64,000 nucleotides of DNA from NCBI RefSeq assembly GCF_900111835.1, contig NZ_FOJP01000003.1, forward strand, positions 62,001-126,000, given 5' to 3'. This DNA is from Metapseudomonas otitidis (GTDB lineage Bacteria; Pseudomonadota; Gammaproteobacteria; Pseudomonadales; Pseudomonadaceae). Numbering within the stretch: position 1 is the stretch's first letter; each line of letters opens with the position of its first letter. The translations under genes were made by a program, and so were the position numbers. Positions 53,689 to 62,741 of this stretch are shown here, one piece after another. The notes below the pieces were generated by a model that was not told the origin of the DNA, searched no databases, and was given only the letters and a program-made list of their open reading frames with translations.

Positions 53689-55272
53689 ATGCCGTCTACG
53701 CCGCCGAAAACCCTTGATCTAGACGCATTGGCAAGAGCCGTAAGGGCTGTATTGCTGGTCTCCGCCGCCGCCCTCACCGGCTGCCAGAGCATGGGTCATC
53801 GCCCCGAGGACGACAGCCAGGAGAAGGCGCTGGCCGCCAAGCTGCACCAGCAGACCCAGTGGCAGGAAGAGGTGCAAGTCGAGCAGGAACCGCAGGACAT
53901 CTGGGAGCGCATGCGCAAAGGCTTCGCCCTGCAGGACGAGATCGGCGTCAACCCGCGAATCGAACAGCAACGCCTCTGGTTCGTCAGCAACTCGTCCTTC
54001 GTCGAGAAGGCCTCGCAACGCAGCAACCCCTACATCCACTACATCGTCGAGCGCCTCGAAGAACGCGAGATGCCGCTGGAGTTGGCGCTGCTGCCGGTCA
54101 TCGAGAGCGCCTACAACCCCTTCGCTTACTCCCGTGCGGACGCGGTGGGCCTGTGGCAGTTCATTCCCTCCACCGGTCGTCACTTCAACCTGCGCCAGAC
54201 CAACTGGTACGACGGCCGTCGCGACATCACCGCCTCGACCAACGCCGCCCTCGATTACCTCGGGCGCCTGCACGAGATGTTCAACGGCGACTGGCTGCTG
54301 GCCCTGGCCGCCTACAACGCCGGCGAAGGCACGGTGAGCCGCGCCATCGAGCGCAACCAGAAAGTGGGTCTGCCCACCGACTACTGGAACCTGCCGCTGC
54401 CCCAGGAAACCCGCGACTACGTGCCCAAGCTGCTGGCCCTGTCGCAAGTGGTCCTGGCCCCCGACGCCTACGGCATCGCCCTGAGCCCCGTGGCCAACGA
54501 GCCCTATTTCGAGGTGGTGGAACTCAAGCAGCGCATGGACCTGTCCCGCGTGGCGGCGATGGCCGACCTGGACGCGGACGAGCTCTACCAGCTCAACCCC
54601 GCCTTCAAGCGCCGCATCACCATGGACGGCCCGCAGCAACTGCTGGTGCCGACCCAGAAGGCCGAGCAACTGGTGGCCAGCCTGTCCAGCCTCGCCCCCC
54701 AGGACCTGGTGGAGTGGCAGGAGTACCGGGTGCGCAACGGCGACAACCTGCAGGCCATCGCCAACCGCTACCAGGTGAGCGTCGCCAGCATCAAGGAAAT
54801 CAATGGCCTCTCCGGGAACCGCCTGCGGGTGGGCCAGAGCCTCAGCATCCCCGTGGAAGCCGGCCGCGCCCCGACCCAGCCGGTGTTCCAGAACCTGGCC
54901 CGCAACGAGCCGGCCGCCAAGGCGCGTACCTACAAGGTCCGCAACGGCGACAACCTCTGGCAGATCGCCAAGCAGACCGGCGTCGATGTGAATGACCTCA
55001 AGCGCTGGAACCGCCTGAACGGTACCCACCTGAAGGTCGGCCAGACCCTCGCCCTGCAGGGCGCCAGCAGCACCCGCACTACAACCCGTACCGTGGCGAT
55101 GGCCGACAAGGCCGGCCGCGACGCGGTGACCTACTACAAGGTGAAGGAAGGGGATTCGCTGTACGTCATCGCCAAGCGCTTCAACGTGGAGATGAAGCAT
55201 ATCCAGCGCTGGAATCCCCGCAGCGGCCACGCGCTCAAGCCGGGCCAGACCCTGACCCTCTACCTCCCCTGA
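53689..55272 (+). CDS. mltD: MltD, membrane-bound lytic murein transglycosylase D
   Basis: The 527-residue lipoprotein has lipobox LTG-C32, a lytic transglycosylase domain with catalytic E139 in PVIESAYNPFAYS and GLWQFIPSTG (154-163), and three C-terminal LysM peptidoglycan-binding repeats (about 345-391, 413-458 and 481-527). It cleaves glycan strands in the periplasm, anchored in the outer membrane. The 3' end overlaps the convergent HDOD gene by 13 bases. Confidence 0.96.
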   Translation: MPSTPPKTLDLDALARAVRAVLLVSAAALTGCQSMGHRPEDDSQEKALAAKLHQQTQWQEEVQVEQEPQDIWERMRKGFALQDEIGVNPRIEQQRLWFVSNSSFVEKASQRSNPYIHYIVERLEEREMPLELALLPVIESAYNPFAYSRADAVGLWQFIPSTGRHFNLRQTNWYDGRRDITASTNAALDYLGRLHEMFNGDWLLALAAYNAGEGTVSRAIERNQKVGLPTDYWNLPLPQETRDYVPKLLALSQVVLAPDAYGIALSPVANEPYFEVVELKQRMDLSRVAAMADLDADELYQLNPAFKRRITMDGPQQLLVPTQKAEQLVASLSSLAPQDLVEWQEYRVRNGDNLQAIANRYQVSVASIKEINGLSGNRLRVGQSLSIPVEAGRAPTQPVFQNLARNEPAAKARTYKVRNGDNLWQIAKQTGVDVNDLKRWNRLNGTHLKVGQTLALQGASSTRTTTRTVAMADKAGRDAVTYYKVKEGDSLYVIAKRFNVEMKHIQRWNPRSGHALKPGQTLTLYLP

Positions 55273-56711
55273 GGCTTGCCGATCGCCGCCAGGCATCGCC
55301 CGGACAACTGGGCGAAGCGCTGGAAGGCGACGAACTGCTCGTGCTTCAGCGCACGCCCCGAGGGCCGGCAATCGGCGTAGATCACCCCGATCGGGCGTGC
55401 CCCGGCGAACAACGGGGCAATGAAGAACATTCCCTGGCCGAACCAGCGGCGCATGGGCTGGGTCATCAGGTCGTTCAGGGTGCACGTGGCAGGAATGCCC
55501 ATCCACAGAGGCTCGCGGCTGCGCAGCACATAGCTGAACAGGTGGGGCTGCTCCGGCTGCTCGACCGGTAGCTCGAAGCCCTGTTGCCAGTCCGCCGTCC
55601 CCTCGCCGGCCACCCGCTTGATGCGGAAGCAGGTCTGGCGGTCGGCCAGCACCGCCACCATCACACGCTCCAACCCCACGCCAAGGTGCAGGCCGCGCGT
55701 CAGCGTGTCGAGAATCAGGCCGACATCCGCCTGGCGGGACACCATCATGCCCAGGTCCTGCAGGGCCTGTTGCATCAGCAGCAGGTCGGGCTGGAGCTGG
55801 CGTGCCTTGCGCTGGGCTTGCTGCACCAGCAGTTGCTCGGGGTCGGTGGGCGGGATGAGCGCGCACAGGCGGCTGGCACCGAAGGTCGCCGCCACCTTCA
55901 CCGACTCGTCGGCACTGGCCAGCACCTGCTGCATCGCCTCCTCGGGGGACACACCGATGAACTGCGCCATCTGCTGGACCAGCGTCGCCATCTGCGGCGA
56001 GTCCCAGCCCTCCAGCGCCGCCTCGCTGACCTGCACCCCAAGCGTCACGGCCCTGACGGCCGGATCGGCCTGAGCACCACCACCGCGGGCCAGCGCCGCC
56101 ACCTCGCCCAGGTTCCAGCTCTTGATCAGCCCGGTGGTGAGGTGGCGGAAGCTGGTACCCAGTACCTCGCGCACCGTCTGTTCCTCATCCGCACCGGGCT
56201 GAGCAAGGGCCTGGGCCAGCTCGTCGGCCTGGTCTCCGGCGCAACCCCAGAACGCAAGCTCCCCAAGGCGATAGAGCAGCGCGGCGATGAACACCTCTTC
56301 CTGGTCACGGCTGATCACGTAGCCGGCGATGTTGCGCGCCTGCACGGCGGCATGGAAGGAGCGCGCCAGCAGCTCCTGCAACTGCTCACGAGGGGCACGG
56401 GTCAGCAGGCCATCGATCAGGCTCAGGGACAGGCCGATGAGGCGAACGTTCTCGAAACCCACCAGCACGATGGCGCGGGAGATCGTACGAATCGGCTCCT
56501 GGGAAGGGTTGTAGTAGGCGCTGTTACCGACCCGAAGGACCTTGGAGGTCAGCGCGGCATCGCGCAACAGCACGTCGGCCAGTTGCTGGACGGACGCGTG
56601 ATCGCGCTGGGCGAGGCTGTGGAGGTCGAACACGACCGCCGCGAGAGCAGGCAGATCCGCCTGAGTGAGCCTGTCGATCCATGACTGCAAACCATGGCTG
56701 CGTAAACCCAA
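55260..56711 (-). CDS. HDOD-domain signalling protein with C-terminal GAF-like domain
   Basis: The HDOD domain spans about residues 15-215 (LPALAAVVFDLHSLAQRDH; VLRVGNSAYYNPS; TISRAIVLVGFENVRLIGLS), and a GAF-like domain lies near 310-475 (GLERVMVAVLADRQTCFRI; FIAPLFAGARPIGVIYAD). The start is doubtful: the frame stays open to an ATG at 56888, but the first 59 residues look non-coding. I chose a TTG at 56709-56711 behind GGGGG, giving 483 residues. HDOD proteins act in signalling and motility or biofilm control without a known catalytic site. Confidence 0.82.
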   Translation of the reverse strand: MGLRSHGLQSWIDRLTQADLPALAAVVFDLHSLAQRDHASVQQLADVLLRDAALTSKVLRVGNSAYYNPSQEPIRTISRAIVLVGFENVRLIGLSLSLIDGLLTRAPREQLQELLARSFHAAVQARNIAGYVISRDQEEVFIAALLYRLGELAFWGCAGDQADELAQALAQPGADEEQTVREVLGTSFRHLTTGLIKSWNLGEVAALARGGGAQADPAVRAVTLGVQVSEAALEGWDSPQMATLVQQMAQFIGVSPEEAMQQVLASADESVKVAATFGASRLCALIPPTDPEQLLVQQAQRKARQLQPDLLLMQQALQDLGMMVSRQADVGLILDTLTRGLHLGVGLERVMVAVLADRQTCFRIKRVAGEGTADWQQGFELPVEQPEQPHLFSYVLRSREPLWMGIPATCTLNDLMTQPMRRWFGQGMFFIAPLFAGARPIGVIYADCRPSGRALKHEQFVAFQRFAQLSGRCLAAIGKPQGR

Positions 56712-56939
56712 GATGAGGAACCCCCGCACGTTTTGGAAAAGTGTAGTCAAAATGCTGGCCAGCCCCACTCGGGACGGACCTTTTTCCAGTGGATACAAGC
56801 TGTTACTGTACCGGCCAGAACGCCCGTCCCGCAGCCCTTTCGGCGATGCGAGACGGCTGATACCGCCCGAGGTTTTCATGCCCCGCACGGCTCACGGCAC
56901 GCCCCCTTCCCAGCGCACCACGGACCGGATTCCCACCTG

Positions 56940-58769
56940 ATGCGTCACCTCATACTCCTGCTGATCGGCCTGTTCGCCAGCGCCGCCGCGAGCGCGACAA
57001 TCAGCGAGAGCCATGGCTATGCCCAGTTCGGCGGCCTCAAATACCCCGCCAATTTCAGCCATTTCGACTGGGTGAACCCCGACGCCCCCAAGGGCGGAAC
57101 CCTGCGGCTGATGGCATTCGGCACCTTCGACACCCTCAACCCCTACACCTTCAAGGGCACCAGCCCGGTAGCCACGCCGAACTTCCTGCAGTACGGCATC
57201 TCCGAGCTGAACGAGCCGCTGATGGTCGGCACCGGCATCTATGACCCTTCGGGGGACGAGCCCGCCTCCAGCTATGGCCTGATCGCCTCCAGCGTCGAGT
57301 ACAGCGAGGACCGCAGCTGGGTGGTCTTCAACCTGCGCCCGGAAGCACGCTTTCACGACGGCAAGCCGATCACGGCCTACGACGTGGCCTTCTCCTACCG
57401 CACGCTGGTCGGCAGCGGCCACCCCCAGTACCGCACCAGCCTGCAAGAGGTGGAGCGGGTCGACATCCTCAACCGCCACCGCATCCGCTTCGTCCTCAAG
57501 CGCGCTGGCAACCCGCTGCTGATCCTGCGCCTCGGCGAGCTGCCGGTACTGCCGCAGCACTACTGGAAGGATCGTGATTTCAAGGCCACCACCTTCGAGC
57601 CCCCGCTGGGCAGCGGCCCCTATCGCATCATCCAGGTCCGCCCCGGACGCGGGCTGGTGTTCGAACGGGTCAAGGACTGGTGGGGCAAGGACCTGCCGGT
57701 GAACCGGGGCAAGTACAACTTCGATCGGATCGAAGTGGAGTTCTACCGCGACGCCAACGTCGCCTTCGAAGCCTTCAAGGCCGGCGAGTTCGACTTCTAC
57801 ATCGAGCACCAGGCGAAGAACTGGGCCAACAGCTACCGCTTCCCGGCCGTGGCCCGAGGCGATGTGATCCGCGCCGAGATTCCGCACCAGATCCCCACCC
57901 AGACCCAGGCCCTGTTCATGAACACCCGCCACAAGGTGTTCCAGGACCGCCGCGTGCGCGAGGCCATGGGGCTGATGTTCGACTTCGAATGGACCAACCG
58001 CGCCCTGTTCAACAACGCCTACCTGCGGGCCGCCAGCTACTACCCCAACAGCGAATTCACCGCCACCGGCAAGCCCGAGGGACAGGAATGGCTGCTGCTC
58101 TCGCCGTATCGGGGGCAGCTGCCGGCCCAATTGTTCACCGAGCCGTTCAAGGTGCCGACAACCGACGGGCGCGGCATCCCGCGTGAAACCCTGCGCCGGG
58201 CGCTGGGTCTACTGGGCGATGCCGGCTGGAAGCTCTCCGGCCAGCGCCTGTTGAACACACGCGGCGAGCCGCTGCGCTTCGAGATCCTGCTGGTCAACCC
58301 CAACCTCGAGCGCATCCTCCAGCCCTACGCCGAGAACCTGGCGGGCATCGGCATCGACGTCACCCTGCGAACCGTCGACCGCGCCCAGTACAAGCAGCGC
58401 CTGGACCACTTCGACTACGACATGATCCTCATGACCCTGCCCCAGAGCCTCAGCCCCGGACTGGAACAGTCGCTGTACTTCCATTCCAGCCAGGTCGGCG
58501 TGAAGGGCAGCAAGAACTACGCCGGCGTCGCCGATCCGGTGGTGGACGCCCTGCTGGAGCGCCTGCTGGGCGCCCGCACCCGCGACGAGCAGGTGGCCGC
58601 CGGCCGCGCACTGGACCGCACGCTGCTGTGGCAGCACTACAGCATTCCCAACTGGTACCTCAACTACCATCGCCTGGCGTACCGCAACCGGTTCGCCTTC
58701 GTCACCACGCCGCCCTACACCCTGGGCCTGCGTGCGTGGTGGCAGAAGCCCACGGAGAACACCCGATGA
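56940..58769 (+). CDS. nppA1: Peptide ABC transporter substrate-binding protein (NppA1-like)
   Basis: ATG at 56940 gives 609 residues starting with a clear signal peptide (MRHLILLLIGLFASAAASA). It is a family 5 solute-binding protein of the YejA type ([47 protein letters not shown]). In P. aeruginosa the npp system imports peptides and peptidyl-nucleoside antibiotics. It is followed by a paralogue with 4-base overlap. The gene name is by position and family, from memory of the P. aeruginosa cluster. Confidence 0.9.
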   Translation: MRHLILLLIGLFASAAASATISESHGYAQFGGLKYPANFSHFDWVNPDAPKGGTLRLMAFGTFDTLNPYTFKGTSPVATPNFLQYGISELNEPLMVGTGIYDPSGDEPASSYGLIASSVEYSEDRSWVVFNLRPEARFHDGKPITAYDVAFSYRTLVGSGHPQYRTSLQEVERVDILNRHRIRFVLKRAGNPLLILRLGELPVLPQHYWKDRDFKATTFEPPLGSGPYRIIQVRPGRGLVFERVKDWWGKDLPVNRGKYNFDRIEVEFYRDANVAFEAFKAGEFDFYIEHQAKNWANSYRFPAVARGDVIRAEIPHQIPTQTQALFMNTRHKVFQDRRVREAMGLMFDFEWTNRALFNNAYLRAASYYPNSEFTATGKPEGQEWLLLSPYRGQLPAQLFTEPFKVPTTDGRGIPRETLRRALGLLGDAGWKLSGQRLLNTRGEPLRFEILLVNPNLERILQPYAENLAGIGIDVTLRTVDRAQYKQRLDHFDYDMILMTLPQSLSPGLEQSLYFHSSQVGVKGSKNYAGVADPVVDALLERLLGARTRDEQVAAGRALDRTLLWQHYSIPNWYLNYHRLAYRNRFAFVTTPPYTLGLRAWWQKPTENTR

Positions 58770-60634
58770 GCACGAACCCCCTGCGCACCTGGTGCCTGGC
58801 CGGCTGCGGCGCCCTGCTGCTCGGCCTCGCCGGCCTGGCCCACTGCGAACCTCGGCACGCCATCACGCTGTATGACGAAGCCCCCAAGTACCCGGCGGGC
58901 TTCAAGCACTTCGAGTGGGTCAACCCGGACGCCCCCAAGGGCGGCACCCTGCGTCTGGCCAGCTACGGTGGCTTCGACAGCCTCAACGACTTCATCCCCA
59001 AGGGCACGTCGGCCAGCCAGTTGGGCCTGATCTACGACTCCCTGACCTTCCACTCCCCGGACGAGCCGTTCACCGAGTACGGCCTGCTGGCGGAGAAGAT
59101 CGAGAAAGCGCCGGACAACAGCTTCGTGCGCTTCTACCTCAACCCCAAAGCCCGCTTCAACGACGGCACTCCGGTGACCAGCGAGGACGTGGTCTTCACC
59201 TTCCAGACCCTGCTGCAGCACGGCGACCCGATGTACCGCCACTACTATTCCGACGTGGACAAGGTGGTGGCCGAAGACGCCCAGCGCGTGCGCTTCGACT
59301 TCAAGCACCCGGGCAACCGCGAGCTACCGCTGATCCTCGGGCAGATACAGGTCCTACCCAAGCATTGGTGGAGCACCCGCGACTTCGCCAAGGCCTCCCT
59401 GGAGCCGCCCCTGGGCAGTGGCCCCTACCGCATCGCCCAGGTGGAAGCCGGGCGCTCGATCCGTTTCGAGCGGGTCAAGGACTGGTGGGGCAAGGACCTG
59501 CCGGTGGTCCGCGGCTACTACAACTTCGACGTCATCAGCGTCGACTACTACCGCGACATGTCCGTCGCCCTGGAAGCCTTCAAGGCCGGGCAGTTCGACT
59601 TCAACCTGGAGTACTCCGCCAAGGACTGGGCCACCGGCTACGACTGCCCGGCCTTGCGCAAGGGGCACATCACCCAGACGGCCATCCCCAACCACAACCC
59701 GGTGGGCATGCAGGCCTTCGCCTTCAACATCCGCCGGCCGGTGTTCCAGGACCGCCGCGTGCGCGAGGCCATCGCCTCGCTGTTCGACTTCGAGTGGACC
59801 AACCGCCAGCTGTTCTTCGGCGCCTACAAGCGCACCCGCAGCTATTTCGAAAACTCCGAGATGGCCTCCAGCGGTCTGCCGACCGAAGCCGAGCTGAAGA
59901 TCCTCGAGCCCTTGCGCGGCAAGATCCCCGACGAGGTCTTCACCCAGCCCTTCCAGCTACCGGTCAGCGACGGCAGCGGCATCATCCGCGACCAGAAGCG
60001 CCACGCCTACAAGCTGCTCACCGAGGCCGGCTACCGCATCGAGAACGACCGCATGGTGGGGCCGGACGGCAAGCCGCTGAGCTTCGAAATCATGATTGCC
60101 CAGGCCAACCTGGAGCGGGTGATCCTGCCGTTCAAGCGCAACCTGGCCGAGCTGGGTATCGAACTGGTGATCCGCCGTGTCGATGTCTCCCAGTACATGA
60201 CCCGCCTGCGCTCGCGGGACTACGACATGATTCCCGCCACCTGGGGCCAGTCGAACTCGCCGGGCAACGAACAGATGGAGTTCTGGCACTCCCGCAGCGC
60301 CGAGAGCCCGGGCAGTCGCAACTTCATCGGCCTGCGCGATCCAGCCGTGGACACCCTGGTGGAAGGCCTGATCCGCGCCGACTCCCGGCAGAGCCTGATC
60401 GACCATGCGCGGGCGCTGGACCGCGTCCTGCTGTGGGGGCACTACGCCATTCCCAACTATTACGTCGACACCTGGCGCGTCGCCTACTGGGACCAGCTCC
60501 AGCGCCCCGCTGCAACGCCGCAGTACGACCTCGGCCTGTTCACCTGGTGGCAGAAGCCCGGTGCCACGCCTGCCGCTGAGGCAACGGACACGCCCGAAGC
60601 CCAGGCCACCGAACCGCAACAGGACACCCGCTGA
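58766..60634 (+). CDS. nppA2: Peptide ABC transporter substrate-binding protein (NppA2-like)
   Basis: The 622-residue protein, starting at an ATG overlapping the nppA1 stop (ATGA), has a signal peptide ([18 protein letters not shown] region) and the same YejA-type fold ([20 protein letters not shown]). It is a clear tandem paralogue of the preceding protein. Blocks of exact DNA identity (36 bases at 57666-57701 and 59471-59506; 32 bases at 57936-57967 and 59741-59772) suggest duplication with conversion or strong constraint. The last 30 residues are a Thr/Glu/Pro-rich tail absent from NppA1. Confidence 0.9.
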   Translation: MSTNPLRTWCLAGCGALLLGLAGLAHCEPRHAITLYDEAPKYPAGFKHFEWVNPDAPKGGTLRLASYGGFDSLNDFIPKGTSASQLGLIYDSLTFHSPDEPFTEYGLLAEKIEKAPDNSFVRFYLNPKARFNDGTPVTSEDVVFTFQTLLQHGDPMYRHYYSDVDKVVAEDAQRVRFDFKHPGNRELPLILGQIQVLPKHWWSTRDFAKASLEPPLGSGPYRIAQVEAGRSIRFERVKDWWGKDLPVVRGYYNFDVISVDYYRDMSVALEAFKAGQFDFNLEYSAKDWATGYDCPALRKGHITQTAIPNHNPVGMQAFAFNIRRPVFQDRRVREAIASLFDFEWTNRQLFFGAYKRTRSYFENSEMASSGLPTEAELKILEPLRGKIPDEVFTQPFQLPVSDGSGIIRDQKRHAYKLLTEAGYRIENDRMVGPDGKPLSFEIMIAQANLERVILPFKRNLAELGIELVIRRVDVSQYMTRLRSRDYDMIPATWGQSNSPGNEQMEFWHSRSAESPGSRNFIGLRDPAVDTLVEGLIRADSRQSLIDHARALDRVLLWGHYAIPNYYVDTWRVAYWDQLQRPAATPQYDLGLFTWWQKPGATPAAEATDTPEAQATEPQQDTR

Positions 60635-61719
60635 TGCTCGCCTACATCCTGCGGCGCCTGCTGCTGATCATCCCCACCCTGTTCGGCATCCTGCTGATCA
60701 ACTTCATCATCATCCAGGCCGCCCCCGGCGGACCGGTGGAGCAGATGATCGCCAAGCTGGAAGGCTTCGACGCGGCCTCCGGTGGCGCCACCGGGCGCAT
60801 CTCCGGAGGCGGCGGCGAGGTCTCCGTGGCCGGCTCCAACTACCGCGGTGCCCAGGGCCTGGACCCGGAGCTGATCAAGGAAATCGAGAAGATGTACGGC
60901 TTCGACAAGCCGGCACCGGAACGTTTCTGGCTGATGGTGAAGAACTACCTGCATTTCGATTTCGGCAACAGCTTCTTCCGTGATGCCAAGGTCACCGACC
61001 TGATCCTGGAGAAGATGCCGGTGTCCATCTCCCTCGGGCTCTGGAGCACCCTGATCATGTACCTGGTCTCGGTGCCCCTGGGCATCGCCAAGGCTGTGCG
61101 GCACGGCAGCGTGTTCGACGTCTGGACCAGCACCGCGATCATCGTCGGCTACGCGATTCCCGCCTTCCTGTTCGCCATCCTGCTGATCGTGCTGTTCGCC
61201 GGCGGCAGCTACTACGACTGGTTCCCGTTGCGCGGGCTGACCTCCAACCACTTCGACGAACTGAGCCTGGGCGGCAAGGTGCTCGACTACTTCTGGCACC
61301 TGGCCCTGCCGGTGACGGCGCTGGTGATCGGCAACTTCGCCACCCTCACCTTCCTCACCAAGAACAGCTTCCTCGACGAGATCAACAAGCAGTACGTGAT
61401 CACCGCGCGCGCCAAGGGCCTTTCGGAGAACCGCGTGCTGTACGGCCATGTGTTCCGCAACGCCATGCTGCTGATCATCGCCGGCTTCCCGGCGGCCTTC
61501 ATCGGCATGTTCTTCACCGGTTCGCTGCTGATCGAGGTGATCTTCTCCCTCGACGGCCTGGGCCTGCTGAGCTTCGAGTCGGCGGTCAACCGCGACTACC
61601 CGGTGGTGTTCGGCACGCTGTTCATCTTCACGTTGCTGGGCCTCCTGGTGAAGCTCATCGGCGACGTCACCTACACCCTGGTCGATCCGCGCATCGACTT
61701 CGAAAGCCGGGAGGGCTGA
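60634..61719 (+). CDS. nppB: Peptide ABC transporter permease (NppB/YejB-like)
   Basis: The 361-residue inner-membrane protein starts with [20 protein letters not shown], the opening of DppB/YejB permeases, and has the EAA-type loop ([26 protein letters not shown]) that contacts the ATPase. A Gly-rich extracytoplasmic insert (about 45-75, [13 protein letters not shown]) is typical of the YejB branch. Its start overlaps the nppA2 stop by 1 base. Confidence 0.93.
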   Translation: MLAYILRRLLLIIPTLFGILLINFIIIQAAPGGPVEQMIAKLEGFDAASGGATGRISGGGGEVSVAGSNYRGAQGLDPELIKEIEKMYGFDKPAPERFWLMVKNYLHFDFGNSFFRDAKVTDLILEKMPVSISLGLWSTLIMYLVSVPLGIAKAVRHGSVFDVWTSTAIIVGYAIPAFLFAILLIVLFAGGSYYDWFPLRGLTSNHFDELSLGGKVLDYFWHLALPVTALVIGNFATLTFLTKNSFLDEINKQYVITARAKGLSENRVLYGHVFRNAMLLIIAGFPAAFIGMFFTGSLLIEVIFSLDGLGLLSFESAVNRDYPVVFGTLFIFTLLGLLVKLIGDVTYTLVDPRIDFESREG

Positions 61720-61720
61720 C

Positions 61721-62740
61721 ATGCGCCTATCGCCCATCAACCGCCGTCGCTTCGAGCGCTTCAAGGCCAACAAGCGTGGCTGGTGGTCCCTCTGGCTGTT
61801 CCTCACGCTGTTCGTCCTCAGCCTGGGCGCGGAGCTGATCGCCAACGACAAGCCCCTGGCCATCCGCTACGACGGGGAGTGGTACTTCCCCGCCTTCAAG
61901 CGCTACCCGGAAACCACCTTCGGCGGCGAATTCCCGCTGGAGGCCAACTACCGCAGCCCGTACATGAAGGAACTGATCGCCGCGCGCGACGGCGAGATGT
62001 ACTGGCCGCCGATCCCCTTCAGCTACGACACCATCAACTACGACCTGAAGGTTCCCGCTCCCGCGCCGCCGTCCGCCGACAACCTGCTGGGCACCGATGA
62101 CCAGGCACGCGACGTGCTCGCCCGGGTCATCTACGGCTTCCGCGTCTCGGTGCTGTTCGCCCTGACCCTGACCCTGCTGAGCGCGGTGATCGGCGTCACC
62201 GCGGGCGCCCTGCAGGGCTTCTACGGCGGCTGGGTGGACCTGGCCGGGCAGCGCTTCCTGGAGATCTGGTCCGGGCTGCCGGTGCTCTACCTGCTGATCA
62301 TCCTGGCCAGCTTCGTGCAGCCGAACTTCTGGTGGCTGCTGGGCATCATGCTGCTGTTCTCCTGGATGAGCCTGGTGGACGTTGTGCGTGCCGAGTTCCT
62401 GCGCGGCCGCAACCTGGAGTACGTGCGCGCTGCGCGGGCGCTGGGCATGCAGAACGGCGCGATCATGTTCCGCCACATCCTGCCCAACGCCATGGTCTCC
62501 ACCATGACCTTCCTGCCCTTCATCCTCACCGGCGCCATCGGCACCCTGACGGCACTGGACTTCCTCGGCTTCGGCCTGCCCCCCGGCGCACCGTCCCTGG
62601 GTGAGCTGGTGTCCCAGGGCAAGTCCAACCTGCAGGCGCCCTGGCTGGGCATCAGCGCGTTCGCCGTGCTGGGCCTGATGCTGACGCTGCTGGTGTTCAT
62701 CGGCGAAGCCGCCCGCGATGCCTTCGACCCGAGGAAGTGA
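61721..62740 (+). CDS. nppC: Peptide ABC transporter permease (NppC/YejE-like)
   Basis: The 339-residue inner-membrane protein starts 1 base after nppB. After the first helix (WWSLWLFLTLFVLSLGAELIAND) comes the large YejE-type periplasmic loop (WYFPAFKRYPETTFGG), then the permease core with the EAA loop (LEYVRAARALGMQNGAIMFRHILPN). It pairs with NppB to form the channel. Confidence 0.93.
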   Translation: MRLSPINRRRFERFKANKRGWWSLWLFLTLFVLSLGAELIANDKPLAIRYDGEWYFPAFKRYPETTFGGEFPLEANYRSPYMKELIAARDGEMYWPPIPFSYDTINYDLKVPAPAPPSADNLLGTDDQARDVLARVIYGFRVSVLFALTLTLLSAVIGVTAGALQGFYGGWVDLAGQRFLEIWSGLPVLYLLIILASFVQPNFWWLLGIMLLFSWMSLVDVVRAEFLRGRNLEYVRAARALGMQNGAIMFRHILPNAMVSTMTFLPFILTGAIGTLTALDFLGFGLPPGAPSLGELVSQGKSNLQAPWLGISAFAVLGLMLTLLVFIGEAARDAFDPRK

Positions 62741-62741
62741 G

